Origin: Bacteroidales bacterium
Lineage (GTDB): Bacteria; Bacteroidota; Bacteroidia; Bacteroidales; ML635J-15
NCBI GenBank assembly: GCA_023228725.1
Contig: JALOAQ010000038.1
Span: forward strand, 1 to 24,532
Direction of reading: 5' to 3'
Length of the DNA: 24,532 nucleotides
The position numbers were made by a program, and so were the translations under genes. The notes under the pieces were generated by a model. It saw only the letters and a program-made list of their open reading frames with translations. It made no database searches and was not told the origin of the DNA. Each line of letters begins with the position of its first letter. Position 1 is the stretch's first letter. Shown here piece by piece: positions 7,918 to 16,636 of the stretch.

Positions 7918-8934
7918 TTATTCACTAATCTCTCCGGAAATAGAATTTTCTAAAAGTTTAGCTTTTTCATTTTTTGAAATATTTTTTCCTAAAACATACA
8001 TTAATTTTGTTGTAGCGGCTTCAATTGTCATGTCTTTACCACTAATGACACCAATATCATTAAGTTTAACGCTGGTTTCGTATTTCCCATGCTGAACTTT
8101 CCCAACTGTACATTGTGAAATATTTAGAACTGATACATTTTTATTTATGGCTTTTTCTATTTCTTCAATAATTTTATCATCAGTTGGGGCATTTCCTGAA
8201 CCGTAAGTTTCAATAATCAAGCCTTTAAGATTTTCTATATTGCAAATAGCCTTTACTGTTTCGGCTTTAATACCAGGGAAAAATTTTAAAATTGCAATAT
8301 TATTATCAAATTTATTGTCAAGTATTAATTCTTTAGAATTTGTATTTAATAAGTTTTGTTTATTTAGCTTTATTTCAATCCCAACTTCGGCCAAACTTGG
8401 ATAATTAGGCGAGATAAAAGCATCAAAATTTTCTGCACTGAATTTGGTAGTTCTGTTACCTCTGTATAATTTATTTTCAAAATAAACACAAACTTCATTA
8501 ATTAATGTATGTCCATTTTTATTCATACAGGCTAGTTCTAATGCAGCTAAAATATTTTCCCTACCATCTGTTCGTATTAAATCTATAGGTAATTGCGAGC
8601 CAGTTAATATTACAGGTTTAGATAAATTTTGTAAAATAAAAGATAGAGCCGAAGCAGTATATGCCATAGTATCAGTGCCATGTAAAATTAAAAAGCCATC
8701 ATATTTTTCGTAATTTTCAAAAATTATCTCACTTAACTCTATCCAAAATTCAGGATTTGCATCAGAAGAATCAATAAGAGTTTCAAAGCTATACGAACTG
8801 ATGCGGGCAGGGAAGCTTTCCAATAAAGGAATATAATTAATTAAATGTTCAAAATTAAATGGCTGTAAAAATCCCTTTTCATTTTTAATCATGCCAATTG
8901 TACCACCGGTGTAAATTATTAAAATTCTTTGCAT
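7918..8934 (-). CDS. ansA: L-asparaginase, type I (cytoplasmic)
   Basis: A 338-residue enzyme, the same length as E. coli AnsA, that hydrolyses L-asparagine to aspartate and ammonia. The N-terminus YTGGTIGM holds the nucleophile Thr12. LIDSSDAN (53-60) supplies the substrate-binding Ser. HGTDTMAYTASALSF (85-99) supplies the second catalytic Thr87-Asp88 pair. YRGNRTTK, further on, carries the conserved Lys of the catalytic relay. The C-terminal domain keeps YGSGNAP and SQCTVGKV. There is no signal peptide, which argues for the cytoplasmic type I enzyme rather than the periplasmic type II. It converges with the deformylase-fusion gene, 22 bases apart with no hairpin between them, so transcripts may overlap. 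A candidate promoter lies 15 bases upstream. Confidence 0.95.
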   Translation of the reverse strand: MQRILIIYTGGTIGMIKNEKGFLQPFNFEHLINYIPLLESFPARISSYSFETLIDSSDANPEFWIELSEIIFENYEKYDGFLILHGTDTMAYTASALSFILQNLSKPVILTGSQLPIDLIRTDGRENILAALELACMNKNGHTLINEVCVYFENKLYRGNRTTKFSAENFDAFISPNYPSLAEVGIEIKLNKQNLLNTNSKELILDNKFDNNIAILKFFPGIKAETVKAICNIENLKGLIIETYGSGNAPTDDKIIEEIEKAINKNVSVLNISQCTVGKVQHGKYETSVKLNDIGVISGKDMTIEAATTKLMYVLGKNISKNEKAKLLENSISGEISE

Positions 8935-8949
8935 TAGATTATTTTTTTA

Positions 8950-8957
8950 CAAAAATA
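8950..8957 (-). promoter_or_regulatory. Candidate -7 element of the asparaginase gene
   Basis: The minus strand reads TATTTTTG (TAnnTTTG) 15 bases before the ATG. TTTA, one mismatch from TTTG, sits at 8980-8977 with the expected 19-base spacer. Confidence 0.5.
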
Positions 8958-9056
8958 AAATTTTTAAGCAGAATCTTAAAATAAAACTCAAAGTAAATTT
9001 TAATATTTCAATATAAAAAGAACTTATAAAACATATATATATAATATTAAAATGTT

Positions 9057-9064
9057 TATGTTTG
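9057..9064 (+). promoter_or_regulatory. Candidate -7 element of the tex-korAB operon
   Basis: TATGTTTG matches TAnnTTTG 15 bases before the tex ATG. The bases at the expected -33 position are TATA, so only the -7 element supports it. The 145-base divergent gap (8935-9079) holds nothing else recognisable. Confidence 0.45.
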
Positions 9065-9079
9065 CAAAAAAGATTTTGA

Positions 9080-11209
9080 ATGGAAACGATATTGAATTTA
9101 GTAGCCCAAGCTACTGGAATTTCAATTAAGCAAACAAAAGCTGCAGCTCTTCTTTTAGAAGATGGTGCAACAATTCCATTTATTTCAAGATATAGAAAGG
9201 AAAGAACAGGCGGACTTAACGAGGAAGAGCTTGAAAATATTCAAAAACAACTAATATATTTTCAAGGAATTGTTGATAGAAAACTTAGTATTTTAGCTTC
9301 TATTGAAAAGCAAGATAAACTTACAGATGAACTTAAATCTGCAATTGAAAATACTTGGGACGCAAATGTTCTTGAAGACTTGTATTTGCCTTATAAACAA
9401 AAAAGAAAAACTAGAGCTACAATTGCTAAAGAAAAAGGATTGGAACCACTTGCCGAAATAATTTTCAAACAAGAAAATATAGATATAAATAAAATTGCTT
9501 CAAGCTATTTGAATGATGTGGTTTTAAGTGTTGATGAGGCTATTCAAGGGGCTAAAGATATTATTGCAGAGCAAATTAGCGAAAATGCTAAGGCAAGAGA
9601 AAGGCTTAGAAGTATTTTTAATTCTCAGGCAATTATTACTAGTAAATTAGTAAAATCGAAAATTGAACAAGCAGAAAAATATCAGGATTATTTTGATTTT
9701 TCACAAGAATTGGCAAAATGTCCTTCGCATAGAATTTTAGCAATGCGTAGAGGTGAAAGAGAAGGTTTTTTAAGAATTGATATTTCTCCAGATAAAATTA
9801 ATGCTTTAAAAAATCTGAAATATCTTCTTATTAAAGCTAAAACAAATACTGCCGATTTGGTTGAAGAAGCAATGATTGATGCTTATGATAGGCTTTTAAA
9901 ACCTTCTATTGAAAACGAGTTTTCTAATTTAAGTAAAGAAAAAGCAGATATTTTAGCAATTCAGGTTTTTGCTGATAATTTGAATCAATTATTATTATCG
10001 CCTCCTTTAGGAAAAAAACGTATTTTAGGAATAGACCCAGGATATAGAACAGGTTGCAAAGTCGTTTGTATTGATGAGCAAGGAAATTTATTGCATAATG
10101 AAACTATTTATCCGCATAAACCTCAGGAAGAAAGAGCTATGTCTATGAAAAAACTTAGCTCTTTAGTAAATAGTTATAAAATTGATGCAATTGCAATAGG
10201 TAACGGAACTGCTAGCCGCGAAACTGAAAGTTTTGTAAAACATATTGCCTTTGATAGAGAAATTAGAGTGTATGTAGTAAGTGAAGATGGGGCTTCTATT
10301 TATTCAGCCTCTAGTCTTGCGCGTGAAGAATTTCCACAATATGATGTAACTGTGCGTGGAGCTGTATCTATTGCTCGCCGACTAATGGACCCTTTAGCAG
10401 AATTAGTGAAAATTGATCCAAAATCTATTGGAGTTGGACAGTATCAATACGATGTTGACCAAAAATTATTAAAAGACAGTTTGGATAGAGTAGTGGAGTC
10501 TGCTGTAAATAAAGTTGGCGTAAACTTAAATACTGCAAGTAAACAGTTGTTGACTTATGTTTCAGGTTTGGGACCTGTTTTAGCACAAAATATTATTAAT
10601 TATAGAAAAGAAAATGGAGCTTTTAAAAATCGAAAAGAGCTTACAAAAGTACCTCGACTTGGTGCTAAAGCTTTTGAGCAATCCGCTGGATTTTTAAGAA
10701 TACCCGAATCTGAACAAGCTTTGGATAATACGGCTGTGCACCCAGAATCTTATCATATAGTTGAGAAAATTTCAAAAGAATTAAATAAATCTATAGATGA
10801 ATTAATTAAAGAACCAAATTTGCTAAAAACAATAGATGTAAATAAATATTTGACTAAAGAATTTGGTTTGCCAAGTTTTGAACTCTTGGTTTCAGAATTA
10901 GAAAAGCACGGACGAGACCCTCGTAGTAGCATTAAAGTAATGGAGTTTGACAAAACTATTTATAAAATTGAAGATTTAAAACAAGGAATGGTTTTACCTG
11001 GAATTGTTACTAATATTACAAATTTTGGTGCATTTGTAGATATTGGTATTAAAGAAAATGGTTTAGTTCATATCTCTCAGATTTGCGAAGAATTTATAAG
11101 TTCGCCAAACGAAGTTTTAAAATTGCACCAACATGTTAGAGTTAAAATTACTGATATTGATATTTCGCGTAAGCGTATTCAATTAAGTATGAAAAATATT
11201 AAAGATTAA
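9080..11209 (+). CDS. tex: Tex family S1 RNA-binding / transcription accessory protein
   Basis: A 709-residue homologue of Tex (E. coli YhgF), a nucleic-acid-binding factor linked to transcription and RNA metabolism, related to eukaryotic Spt6. Domains in order: an N-terminal helical Tex region with IPFISRYRKERTGGL (32-46) and DLYLPYKQKRKTRA; a YqgF/RNase H-like domain starting about 313 with ILGIDPGYRTGCKV; a double helix-hairpin-helix region from about 483 (NTASKQLL...GLGPVLAQNI); and a C-terminal S1 domain (about 636-707; GIVTNITNFGAFVDIG, ENGLVHISQI). The length is usual for Bacteroidota Tex. korA starts 24 bases after the stop on the same strand with no terminator between, so tex probably heads a tex-korA-korB transcript. 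Confidence 0.96.
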   Translation: METILNLVAQATGISIKQTKAAALLLEDGATIPFISRYRKERTGGLNEEELENIQKQLIYFQGIVDRKLSILASIEKQDKLTDELKSAIENTWDANVLEDLYLPYKQKRKTRATIAKEKGLEPLAEIIFKQENIDINKIASSYLNDVVLSVDEAIQGAKDIIAEQISENAKARERLRSIFNSQAIITSKLVKSKIEQAEKYQDYFDFSQELAKCPSHRILAMRRGEREGFLRIDISPDKINALKNLKYLLIKAKTNTADLVEEAMIDAYDRLLKPSIENEFSNLSKEKADILAIQVFADNLNQLLLSPPLGKKRILGIDPGYRTGCKVVCIDEQGNLLHNETIYPHKPQEERAMSMKKLSSLVNSYKIDAIAIGNGTASRETESFVKHIAFDREIRVYVVSEDGASIYSASSLAREEFPQYDVTVRGAVSIARRLMDPLAELVKIDPKSIGVGQYQYDVDQKLLKDSLDRVVESAVNKVGVNLNTASKQLLTYVSGLGPVLAQNIINYRKENGAFKNRKELTKVPRLGAKAFEQSAGFLRIPESEQALDNTAVHPESYHIVEKISKELNKSIDELIKEPNLLKTIDVNKYLTKEFGLPSFELLVSELEKHGRDPRSSIKVMEFDKTIYKIEDLKQGMVLPGIVTNITNFGAFVDIGIKENGLVHISQICEEFISSPNEVLKLHQHVRVKITDIDISRKRIQLSMKNIKD

Positions 11210-11233
11210 ATTATTAAACAATCAAGAATTATT

Positions 11234-13060
11234 ATGAGTAAAAAGATCATTGACCTCGAAAATGTGGTAATAAAATTTGCAGGAGACTCGGGAGATGGTA
11301 TTCAGCTTACCGGCACCCAGTTAACTAATACCACAGCTCAACTTGGAGAAGAAGTAGCAACTTTTCCAGATTATCCTGCCGAAATTCGTGCACCTCAAGG
11401 AACTGTGGGAGGAGTTTCAGGCTTTCAGTTGCATTTTGGAAGAAATATCCATACTCCAGGCGATAAATGCGATGTTTTAATTGCATTTAATCCTGCAGCA
11501 ATTATGGCAAATATAAACTCTATTAAATGGGGAGGAACTATTATTGCAGATATTGATGCTTTTACTGAAGCAAATATGGAAAAAGCAGGGTTTGAAGAGC
11601 ATACTTTGGCAGATGTTAAACAAAATTTTGATTTAATAGAAGCCCCAATTTCTTCAATGACAAAAGAAAGCTTAAAAGATACAGACCTAGACGCAAAAAC
11701 TATCCTAAAAAGTAAAAATATGTTTGCCTTAGGTTTAGTTTATAAATTATTTGGCTTTCCTTTAAAATATTCTGAACAGTTTTTTGATGAAAAATTTAAA
11801 AATAAACCTAAATTAGCCGAAGCAAACAAAAAAGTATTACAAGGTGGTGCAAGTTATGCGTCAGCAATTCAAGCAATACCGTCTTTTAGAATTTGCGGTG
11901 ATAAAAAATTAAAAGGAAAATATAGGAATATTAGTGGCAATGTTGCTACAGCATGGGGATTATTAGCCGCGGCAGAGAAAGCAAATTTACCTTTTTTCTT
12001 AGGTTCTTATCCTATTACGCCGGCAACAGATATTTTACAAGAAATTGCAAATCGTAAAGATGTTGGTGCAAAAGTATTTCAGGCAGAAGACGAAATTGGT
12101 GGTATAGTTACTGCAATTGGAGCTTCTTATGCTGGTAATTTAGCTGCTACCTCAACTTCAGGTCCAGGTCTTGCTCTTAAATCAGAAGCCTTAGGCTTAG
12201 CGGTTATGACTGAACTACCTTTAGTAGTTGTTGACGTTCAGCGTGGTGGTCCATCAACAGGATTACCAACCAAAACAGAACAAGCCGACTTATTCCAAGC
12301 TTTAAGCGGAAGAAATGGCGAAAGCCCTGTTCCTGTTATTGCAGCTAGTACGCCAAATAATTGTATGAAATATGCGTTCATGGCTTCTAAACTTGCATTA
12401 GAACATATGACACCGGTAATTTTGCTGACTGATAGTTTTTTAGCAAACGGAACGGAACCAATGCATATCCCGGAAATGAAAAATTTTCCCGAAATTAAAA
12501 CTAAACTTGTTGCTAAGGATAAAGAAAAATATTTACCTTACGAAAGAGATGAAAATCTTGTTAGAGCATGGGCTATACCTGGTATGAAAGGTTTTGAACA
12601 TAGACTTGGAGGTTTAGAAAAAATGGATATTACAGGAGCTGTTTCTTATGTCCCCTCAAATCATGAAAGAATGACTTATTTGAGAGACCAAAAAGTTAAA
12701 AATATAGCAAATTTTATTCCTGAACAAAAAGTTGAAGGCGATGAAGATGCAGATATTTTGGTTATTGGCTGGGGTTCAACTTATGGACATCTAAGAACAA
12801 CTCTTTCAGAACTGAATAAAGAAGGTAAGAAAGTCGCTCATGCTCATTTTAATTATATAAACCCTTTACCACGCAATACAGAAGATGTTTTAAAGAAATA
12901 TAAGAAAATTTTAGTTTGCGAGCTAAACTCAGGACAGTTTGTTAATTATTTGAGAATGAAATTTCCTGAATTTAAATATTTGCAATATAATAAAATGATG
13001 GGTTTACCCTTTGCAGTTAATGAATTAAAAGAAAAAATAATAAAAGTAATGGAGGCTTAA
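11234..13060 (+). CDS. korA: 2-oxoglutarate:ferredoxin oxidoreductase, alpha subunit (gamma-alpha fusion)
   Basis: A 608-residue subunit of a thiamine-diphosphate 2-oxoacid:ferredoxin oxidoreductase that interconverts 2-oxoglutarate and succinyl-CoA with reduced ferredoxin. The N-terminal gamma domain (about 10-200) shows KFAGDSGDGIQLTG and PDYPAEIRAPQGT. The PYR-type alpha domain follows (about 235-480) with GSYPITPATDILQ near 258-270, EDEIGGIVTAIGAS and TSTSGPGLALKSE. The C-terminal domain (about 510-606) contains VIGWGSTYG. The fused gamma-alpha layout and immediate pairing with a beta subunit are typical of two-subunit KorAB. The enzyme is oxygen-sensitive in known anaerobes, fitting an anaerobic host and a reductive or branched TCA cycle. 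A related 2-oxoacid specificity cannot be excluded from sequence alone. Confidence 0.93.
   Translation: MSKKIIDLENVVIKFAGDSGDGIQLTGTQLTNTTAQLGEEVATFPDYPAEIRAPQGTVGGVSGFQLHFGRNIHTPGDKCDVLIAFNPAAIMANINSIKWGGTIIADIDAFTEANMEKAGFEEHTLADVKQNFDLIEAPISSMTKESLKDTDLDAKTILKSKNMFALGLVYKLFGFPLKYSEQFFDEKFKNKPKLAEANKKVLQGGASYASAIQAIPSFRICGDKKLKGKYRNISGNVATAWGLLAAAEKANLPFFLGSYPITPATDILQEIANRKDVGAKVFQAEDEIGGIVTAIGASYAGNLAATSTSGPGLALKSEALGLAVMTELPLVVVDVQRGGPSTGLPTKTEQADLFQALSGRNGESPVPVIAASTPNNCMKYAFMASKLALEHMTPVILLTDSFLANGTEPMHIPEMKNFPEIKTKLVAKDKEKYLPYERDENLVRAWAIPGMKGFEHRLGGLEKMDITGAVSYVPSNHERMTYLRDQKVKNIANFIPEQKVEGDEDADILVIGWGSTYGHLRTTLSELNKEGKKVAHAHFNYINPLPRNTEDVLKKYKKILVCELNSGQFVNYLRMKFPEFKYLQYNKMMGLPFAVNELKEKIIKVMEA
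13051..13055 (+). promoter_or_regulatory. Shine-Dalgarno sequence for korB inside the korA 3' end
   Basis: GGAGG ends nine bases before the korB ATG at 13065 and encodes part of the last korA codons (Met-Glu-Ala). It is the only clear strong Shine-Dalgarno sequence I noticed in the window; most genes here have A-rich leaders. Confidence 0.6.
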
Positions 13061-13064
13061 TATC

Positions 13065-14075
13065 ATGGCAGAAAATAAATATACAGTACAAGATTTTAAA
13101 AGTGCAGCTCAAGTGAGATGGTGTCCTGGTTGTGGCGACTTCTCTGTTTTAGCTTCAGTGCAAAAAGCAATGTCAGAGCTAAATTATAATAAAGAAGATT
13201 ATGCAGTAATTTCAGGAATTGGTTGCTCTTCGCGTTTCCCATATTATATGAATACTTATGGATTTCATGGAATTCATGGGCGTGCAGGTGTTTTAGCTTC
13301 AGGTGTAAAAGTTGCTAACCCAAAACTTAGTGTTTGGCAAATCACCGGAGATGGTGATGCGCTTGCTATTGGTGGAAACCATTTTATCCACGAAATTAGA
13401 AGAAATATTGATCTTAACGTAATTTTATTTAATAATGAAATCTACGGATTAACTAAAGGTCAATATTCTCCAACTTCAAAATTTGGACAAGTAACAAACT
13501 CTTCTCCTTTTGGAACTATTGAAAAACCTTTTAATGCAGGTTGTTTGACTTTAGGTGCAAGAGGAAATTTCTTTGCCCGAACTATTGATGTTTATGTGAA
13601 AGAAACAGTTGAAATTTTTAAAGAAGCTGATAAGCATAAAGGTACTTCAATTATTGAAGTTTTACAAAATTGTGTGATATTTAATAATGGAGCACATAAA
13701 CAAATTACCGACAGAGAAGAACGCGATAATAATCAACTTTGGCTAGAGCATGGAAAACCAATGATTTTTGGAAAAGAAAAAAATAAAGGATTGGTTTTAG
13801 ACGGATTAAAATTAAAAGTTGTAACAATTGGCGAAAACGGAATAAGTGAAAAAGATATCTTGGTTCACGATATGTATGAAGAAGATTTAACTTTACATTC
13901 AATGTTAGTAAATCTAAATTTACCGGATTTTCCTGTTGTGTTTGGAATAATTCGTGCCGTAAAAGCTGATACATACAATGATTTGCTTTATAAACAAATT
14001 GAAGATGTGCAAGCAAAATCTCCAATAAAAGGAATGGATGATGTTTTTAATAGCGGAAGCACTTGGGAAGTGTAA
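13065..14075 (+). CDS. korB: 2-oxoglutarate:ferredoxin oxidoreductase, beta subunit
   Basis: A 336-residue thiamine-diphosphate-binding partner of KorA. RWCPGCGDFSVL (18-29) and GIGCSSRFPYYMNTYGFHGIHGRA (51-74) are family signatures. The ThDP/Mg motif runs from GDGD (95-98) to LFNNEIYGLTKGQ (121-133). The first motif has a CxxC pair plus Cys54, as in two-subunit KorB proteins that bind a 4Fe-4S cluster with conserved cysteines. It starts four bases after the korA stop, behind a GGAGG, so the two are almost certainly co-translated in near-equal amounts. No separate delta ferredoxin subunit is encoded here, as expected for the KorAB type. A bidirectional terminator follows. Confidence 0.94.
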   Translation: MAENKYTVQDFKSAAQVRWCPGCGDFSVLASVQKAMSELNYNKEDYAVISGIGCSSRFPYYMNTYGFHGIHGRAGVLASGVKVANPKLSVWQITGDGDALAIGGNHFIHEIRRNIDLNVILFNNEIYGLTKGQYSPTSKFGQVTNSSPFGTIEKPFNAGCLTLGARGNFFARTIDVYVKETVEIFKEADKHKGTSIIEVLQNCVIFNNGAHKQITDREERDNNQLWLEHGKPMIFGKEKNKGLVLDGLKLKVVTIGENGISEKDILVHDMYEEDLTLHSMLVNLNLPDFPVVFGIIRAVKADTYNDLLYKQIEDVQAKSPIKGMDDVFNSGSTWEV

Positions 14076-14091
14076 AATAAAAATTTAAAAT

Positions 14092-14128
14092 AAAAAAAAA
14101 GGCTGTCAATTTTGATAGCCTTTTTTTT
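14092..14128. terminator. Bidirectional terminator between korB and the lipoprotein gene
   Basis: GGCTGTCA (14101-14108) pairs with TGATAGCC (14113-14120) through one G-T pair around an ATTT loop. Nine A precede it and eight T follow, so it reads as an intrinsic terminator on both strands. It lies 25 bases after korB and 15 bases past the stop of the converging lipoprotein gene. Confidence 0.88.
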
Positions 14129-14143
14129 ATTATGTTTTAAATA

Positions 14144-14611
14144 CTATTCAGTAATTTCTTCTGCAACTTCATCAATAGAATCTTCAAGGTCGTAATCTTG
14201 ATCCCAATCCATATCATCATCCATACCGTCAAATAAACCGTCTAAACCATACATTTTCAAAATTTTAGGCATTAATTCTTCCATTTTAGACTCTAGCTTT
14301 TTTTCAAACTCTTCAAATTTTTCAGGACATTCTTCTGCAAACTTTTCATGTTGTTCATCAAATTGACCTAAGAATTCTTCAATTCCTTCAAAATCAGTTT
14401 TTGCATTTTCATCACCATCAGCAGCTTTTTCAATAGTTGCAAAATATACATCCATCATTTCTTGTGAAGCTACTAAAAATTCATCACAATCTTTAAATTC
14501 TTTTTTATCATACTTTTTCTTTAGGTCATCTAAATTTTTTGCTTTTTTATCACAAGAAGACAGACCAAAAATGATTAATGCTGAAACAGCAAACAACAGT
14601 ACTTTTTTCAT
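14144..14611 (-). CDS. Small acidic lipoprotein of unknown function
   Basis: A 155-residue protein with a lipoprotein signal peptide: MKKVLLFAVSALIIFG followed by lipobox LSSC, with Cys20 as the lipidated residue. The mature chain is highly charged and helical, with Lys/Asp/Glu-rich segments (NLDDLKKKYDKKEF, CDEFLVASQEMMDVY) and a very acidic C-terminus (GMDDDMDWDQDYDLEDS...). Two more Cys, in KDCDEF and EECPEK, could form a disulphide. I recognise no family. Small acidic lipoproteins of this shape are common in Bacteroidota and usually unannotated. The product is probably membrane-anchored facing the periplasm or surface. It has its own candidate promoter and shares a terminator with korB. 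Confidence 0.8.
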   Translation of the reverse strand: MKKVLLFAVSALIIFGLSSCDKKAKNLDDLKKKYDKKEFKDCDEFLVASQEMMDVYFATIEKAADGDENAKTDFEGIEEFLGQFDEQHEKFAEECPEKFEEFEKKLESKMEELMPKILKMYGLDGLFDGMDDDMDWDQDYDLEDSIDEVAEEITE

Positions 14612-14646
14612 AATTTTATTATTTTAAATTAAACATAAATTTTAAA

Positions 14647-14654
14647 CAAAGATA
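14647..14654 (-). promoter_or_regulatory. Candidate -7 element of the lipoprotein gene
   Basis: The minus strand reads TATCTTTG (TAnnTTTG), 35 bases upstream of the ATG. The expected -33 position reads TTTT, so the match is partial. Confidence 0.45.
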
Positions 14655-14728
14655 AAGGTATTGTTTTAATATAAAAAATATTTTTGATTCTATTTTTGTA
14701 TTTTATTAAAAAAAAAAATCTATTTCAT

Positions 14729-14793
14729 ATTTTACAAAATCAGTTAAGTAGTTTATTATGAGACAAATACTCTTCTGTGTTGTTTTGTAAAAT
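14729..14793. repeat. 11-bp perfect inverted repeat with a 43-base spacer
   Basis: ATTTTACAAAA (14729-14739) and its exact reverse complement TTTTGTAAAAT (14783-14793) lie in the 212-base gap between the lipoprotein gene start and the end of the KAS III operon. On the minus strand a run of T follows the distal arm (rc of 14707-14718), so it could be a long-looped 3' structure for the operon, or paired protein-binding sites. Such AT-rich repeats may also occur by chance. Confidence 0.35.
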
Positions 14794-14823
14794 TTGTTAA
14801 TAAGTTTATTGATTTTTATTATT

Positions 14824-16632
14824 TTAAACATCAACCTCTAATTTATACGCAATTCTTCCTAATAACATAGCATTTTCATAATTATAATCAAGTCTTAAAA
14901 CTTTTGGAAATAATAATGATTTTAAAATAATTTTAGAAATCTCTTCAATTTTTAATTTTCTTTCTTGTTTTACAGATAGCATAAATTTAAAAATTGCTTT
15001 TTCATCAAAAGTCTTAGAAATGCCATCTTCTACAAAGCCTATTTGAAGATAAATGGTTTTAATTCCATTTTTTAAGAACTCGCCACTTGCAGAAGCTAAA
15101 TATCCATGAAAAGCTCTGTTTGCTGAAGTCCAGTCCGAGGCAGGACTAAACTCTATATCTTCAGTCGCACTACCTATATTAATAAGTGTGTTTTTAATTT
15201 GCGGTAAAATGGAATTAATTATTCTTACAGCTGTGGTAAAATTAACTTTGTAAGTTTCATTTTCGTTTACAGAACTTGCGAGATTTATTACATAGTCAAA
15301 ATTTATATTTAAGTTTTTTAAATCCTTTATAAATTTTTCAACTGATAATTCATCTGTAAAATTGCAAATAAACTTTTGTGAGTTTTCAAATTTAATTAGT
15401 TTTTCAAAATTTTGATTTGCTTGTAAAAATAGATTTCCACCTTTACTATATAGGTCTTCGCTTAATTTTAAACCTATTTTCCCACTGGCACCAAGAATAA
15501 GAATGTTTTTATTTAAAAAACTTTGAACTTCATTATTATTAATTTTTATATTTTTATGAATATATGAAAATGCTCCAAAGTTTCCCCCAACTCCAGCTGT
15601 AGCGCTTAAAATCTTTAAATTATCTATTAATTTTCCTTGTTGTTTTAATAAACATAAACTTAGCGGAACTGTCGCTCCTGAAACATTTCCATAATATTTT
15701 TGTCCATCCAAGAATACTTTGTCTAAATCAATTTCTAAATTTTTGGCACAAGTTAATAAAATTACATTTCCTGTTTGGTGTGGCACAAAATAATCTATTT
15801 CATCTCTTGCCCATTTACTTTCGTTTAAACATTTATTTGCCGCTTCTGGAATATTGATAATAGCTCTATCTTTAATTAAACTGTCATTCATATATAGGTT
15901 GCGTTTATTGTCAACGCCAACATAATCCAACATATGTAAATCGTGGAGATTGTTTATATTAATTATTCCAAACTTTTCATTGCTTTCAATTTTTGTTAAA
16001 ACTACTGCTGCTGCAGCATCTCCAAAAGTTACAAAAGGCACAAACTTAGTTCTTTGAGTAAGAAAAGACGACATGGTTTCGCTATGAGCAATTATTATGT
16101 GTTTTGCTTCTGGATGAGCTTCAAAATAAGAAAGAGCAGCTTCTAAATTCATATTAAATCCTGCGCAACCACTGCTAAGAGAAAAAGCTGGTTTGTGATT
16201 ATTTTCATCAACAAAAAAAGATTTTATTCTTGCTGCAATTCCTGGTGCTTGTTCTTGTGGAGAAACTGTACTTAGATACCAAGCGTCTATTTCAGAAGCA
16301 GAGATATTTGCATCTTCCAAAGCGTTTTCAATTGCTTCAACACCCAATTCAAGAGATGTATCGGCATAATATAGTTTTTTTAAAGTTGGTGGAAAAGGTG
16401 TTACGTGGTTTCTTTCGTAAAAGCCCATAATATTTCCTGCAAAATAATCAAAAGGACTGGCATTAGGATTTTTTTCTTTATAAGCTTTGAATTTTTCACT
16501 TTTTGTGATTTTTTCTTTACTAAAACCGCTTAAAAAATCTTTTTCAATTGCTTCAAAAATATCTTTGTTTGTAATTTTGTATTTGCCTTTCGACATTCCA
16601 AAACCTGTAAATATATAGTTTCTAAATTGCAT
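14824..16632 (-). CDS. KAS III condensing enzyme fused to a degenerate SDR domain (paralogue A)
   Basis: A 602-residue two-domain enzyme. Residues 1-360 are a FabH-like beta-ketoacyl synthase III with its full triad: Cys156 in SSGCAGF, His285 in VPHQTGN and Asn316 in YYGNVSGA. TAGVGGNFGAF closes the thiolase fold. Residues 374-602 are a Rossmann-fold SDR-like domain opening with LGASGKIG. The catalytic Ser488 (IGSATED) is kept, but where the neighbour has YxxxK this protein has Trp501 and Asn505, so reduction is unlikely. The domain is also about 18 residues shorter than in paralogue B. The likely role is decarboxylative condensation of an acyl-CoA or ACP-bound substrate, with the SDR part structural or regulatory. 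It starts four bases after paralogue B and is last in the operon. There is no signal peptide. Domains and triad are seen; substrate is unknown. Confidence 0.87.
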   Translation of the reverse strand: MQFRNYIFTGFGMSKGKYKITNKDIFEAIEKDFLSGFSKEKITKSEKFKAYKEKNPNASPFDYFAGNIMGFYERNHVTPFPPTLKKLYYADTSLELGVEAIENALEDANISASEIDAWYLSTVSPQEQAPGIAARIKSFFVDENNHKPAFSLSSGCAGFNMNLEAALSYFEAHPEAKHIIIAHSETMSSFLTQRTKFVPFVTFGDAAAAVVLTKIESNEKFGIININNLHDLHMLDYVGVDNKRNLYMNDSLIKDRAIINIPEAANKCLNESKWARDEIDYFVPHQTGNVILLTCAKNLEIDLDKVFLDGQKYYGNVSGATVPLSLCLLKQQGKLIDNLKILSATAGVGGNFGAFSYIHKNIKINNNEVQSFLNKNILILGASGKIGLKLSEDLYSKGGNLFLQANQNFEKLIKFENSQKFICNFTDELSVEKFIKDLKNLNINFDYVINLASSVNENETYKVNFTTAVRIINSILPQIKNTLINIGSATEDIEFSPASDWTSANRAFHGYLASASGEFLKNGIKTIYLQIGFVEDGISKTFDEKAIFKFMLSVKQERKLKIEEISKIILKSLLFPKVLRLDYNYENAMLLGRIAYKLEVDV

Positions 16633-16636
16633 TGTC

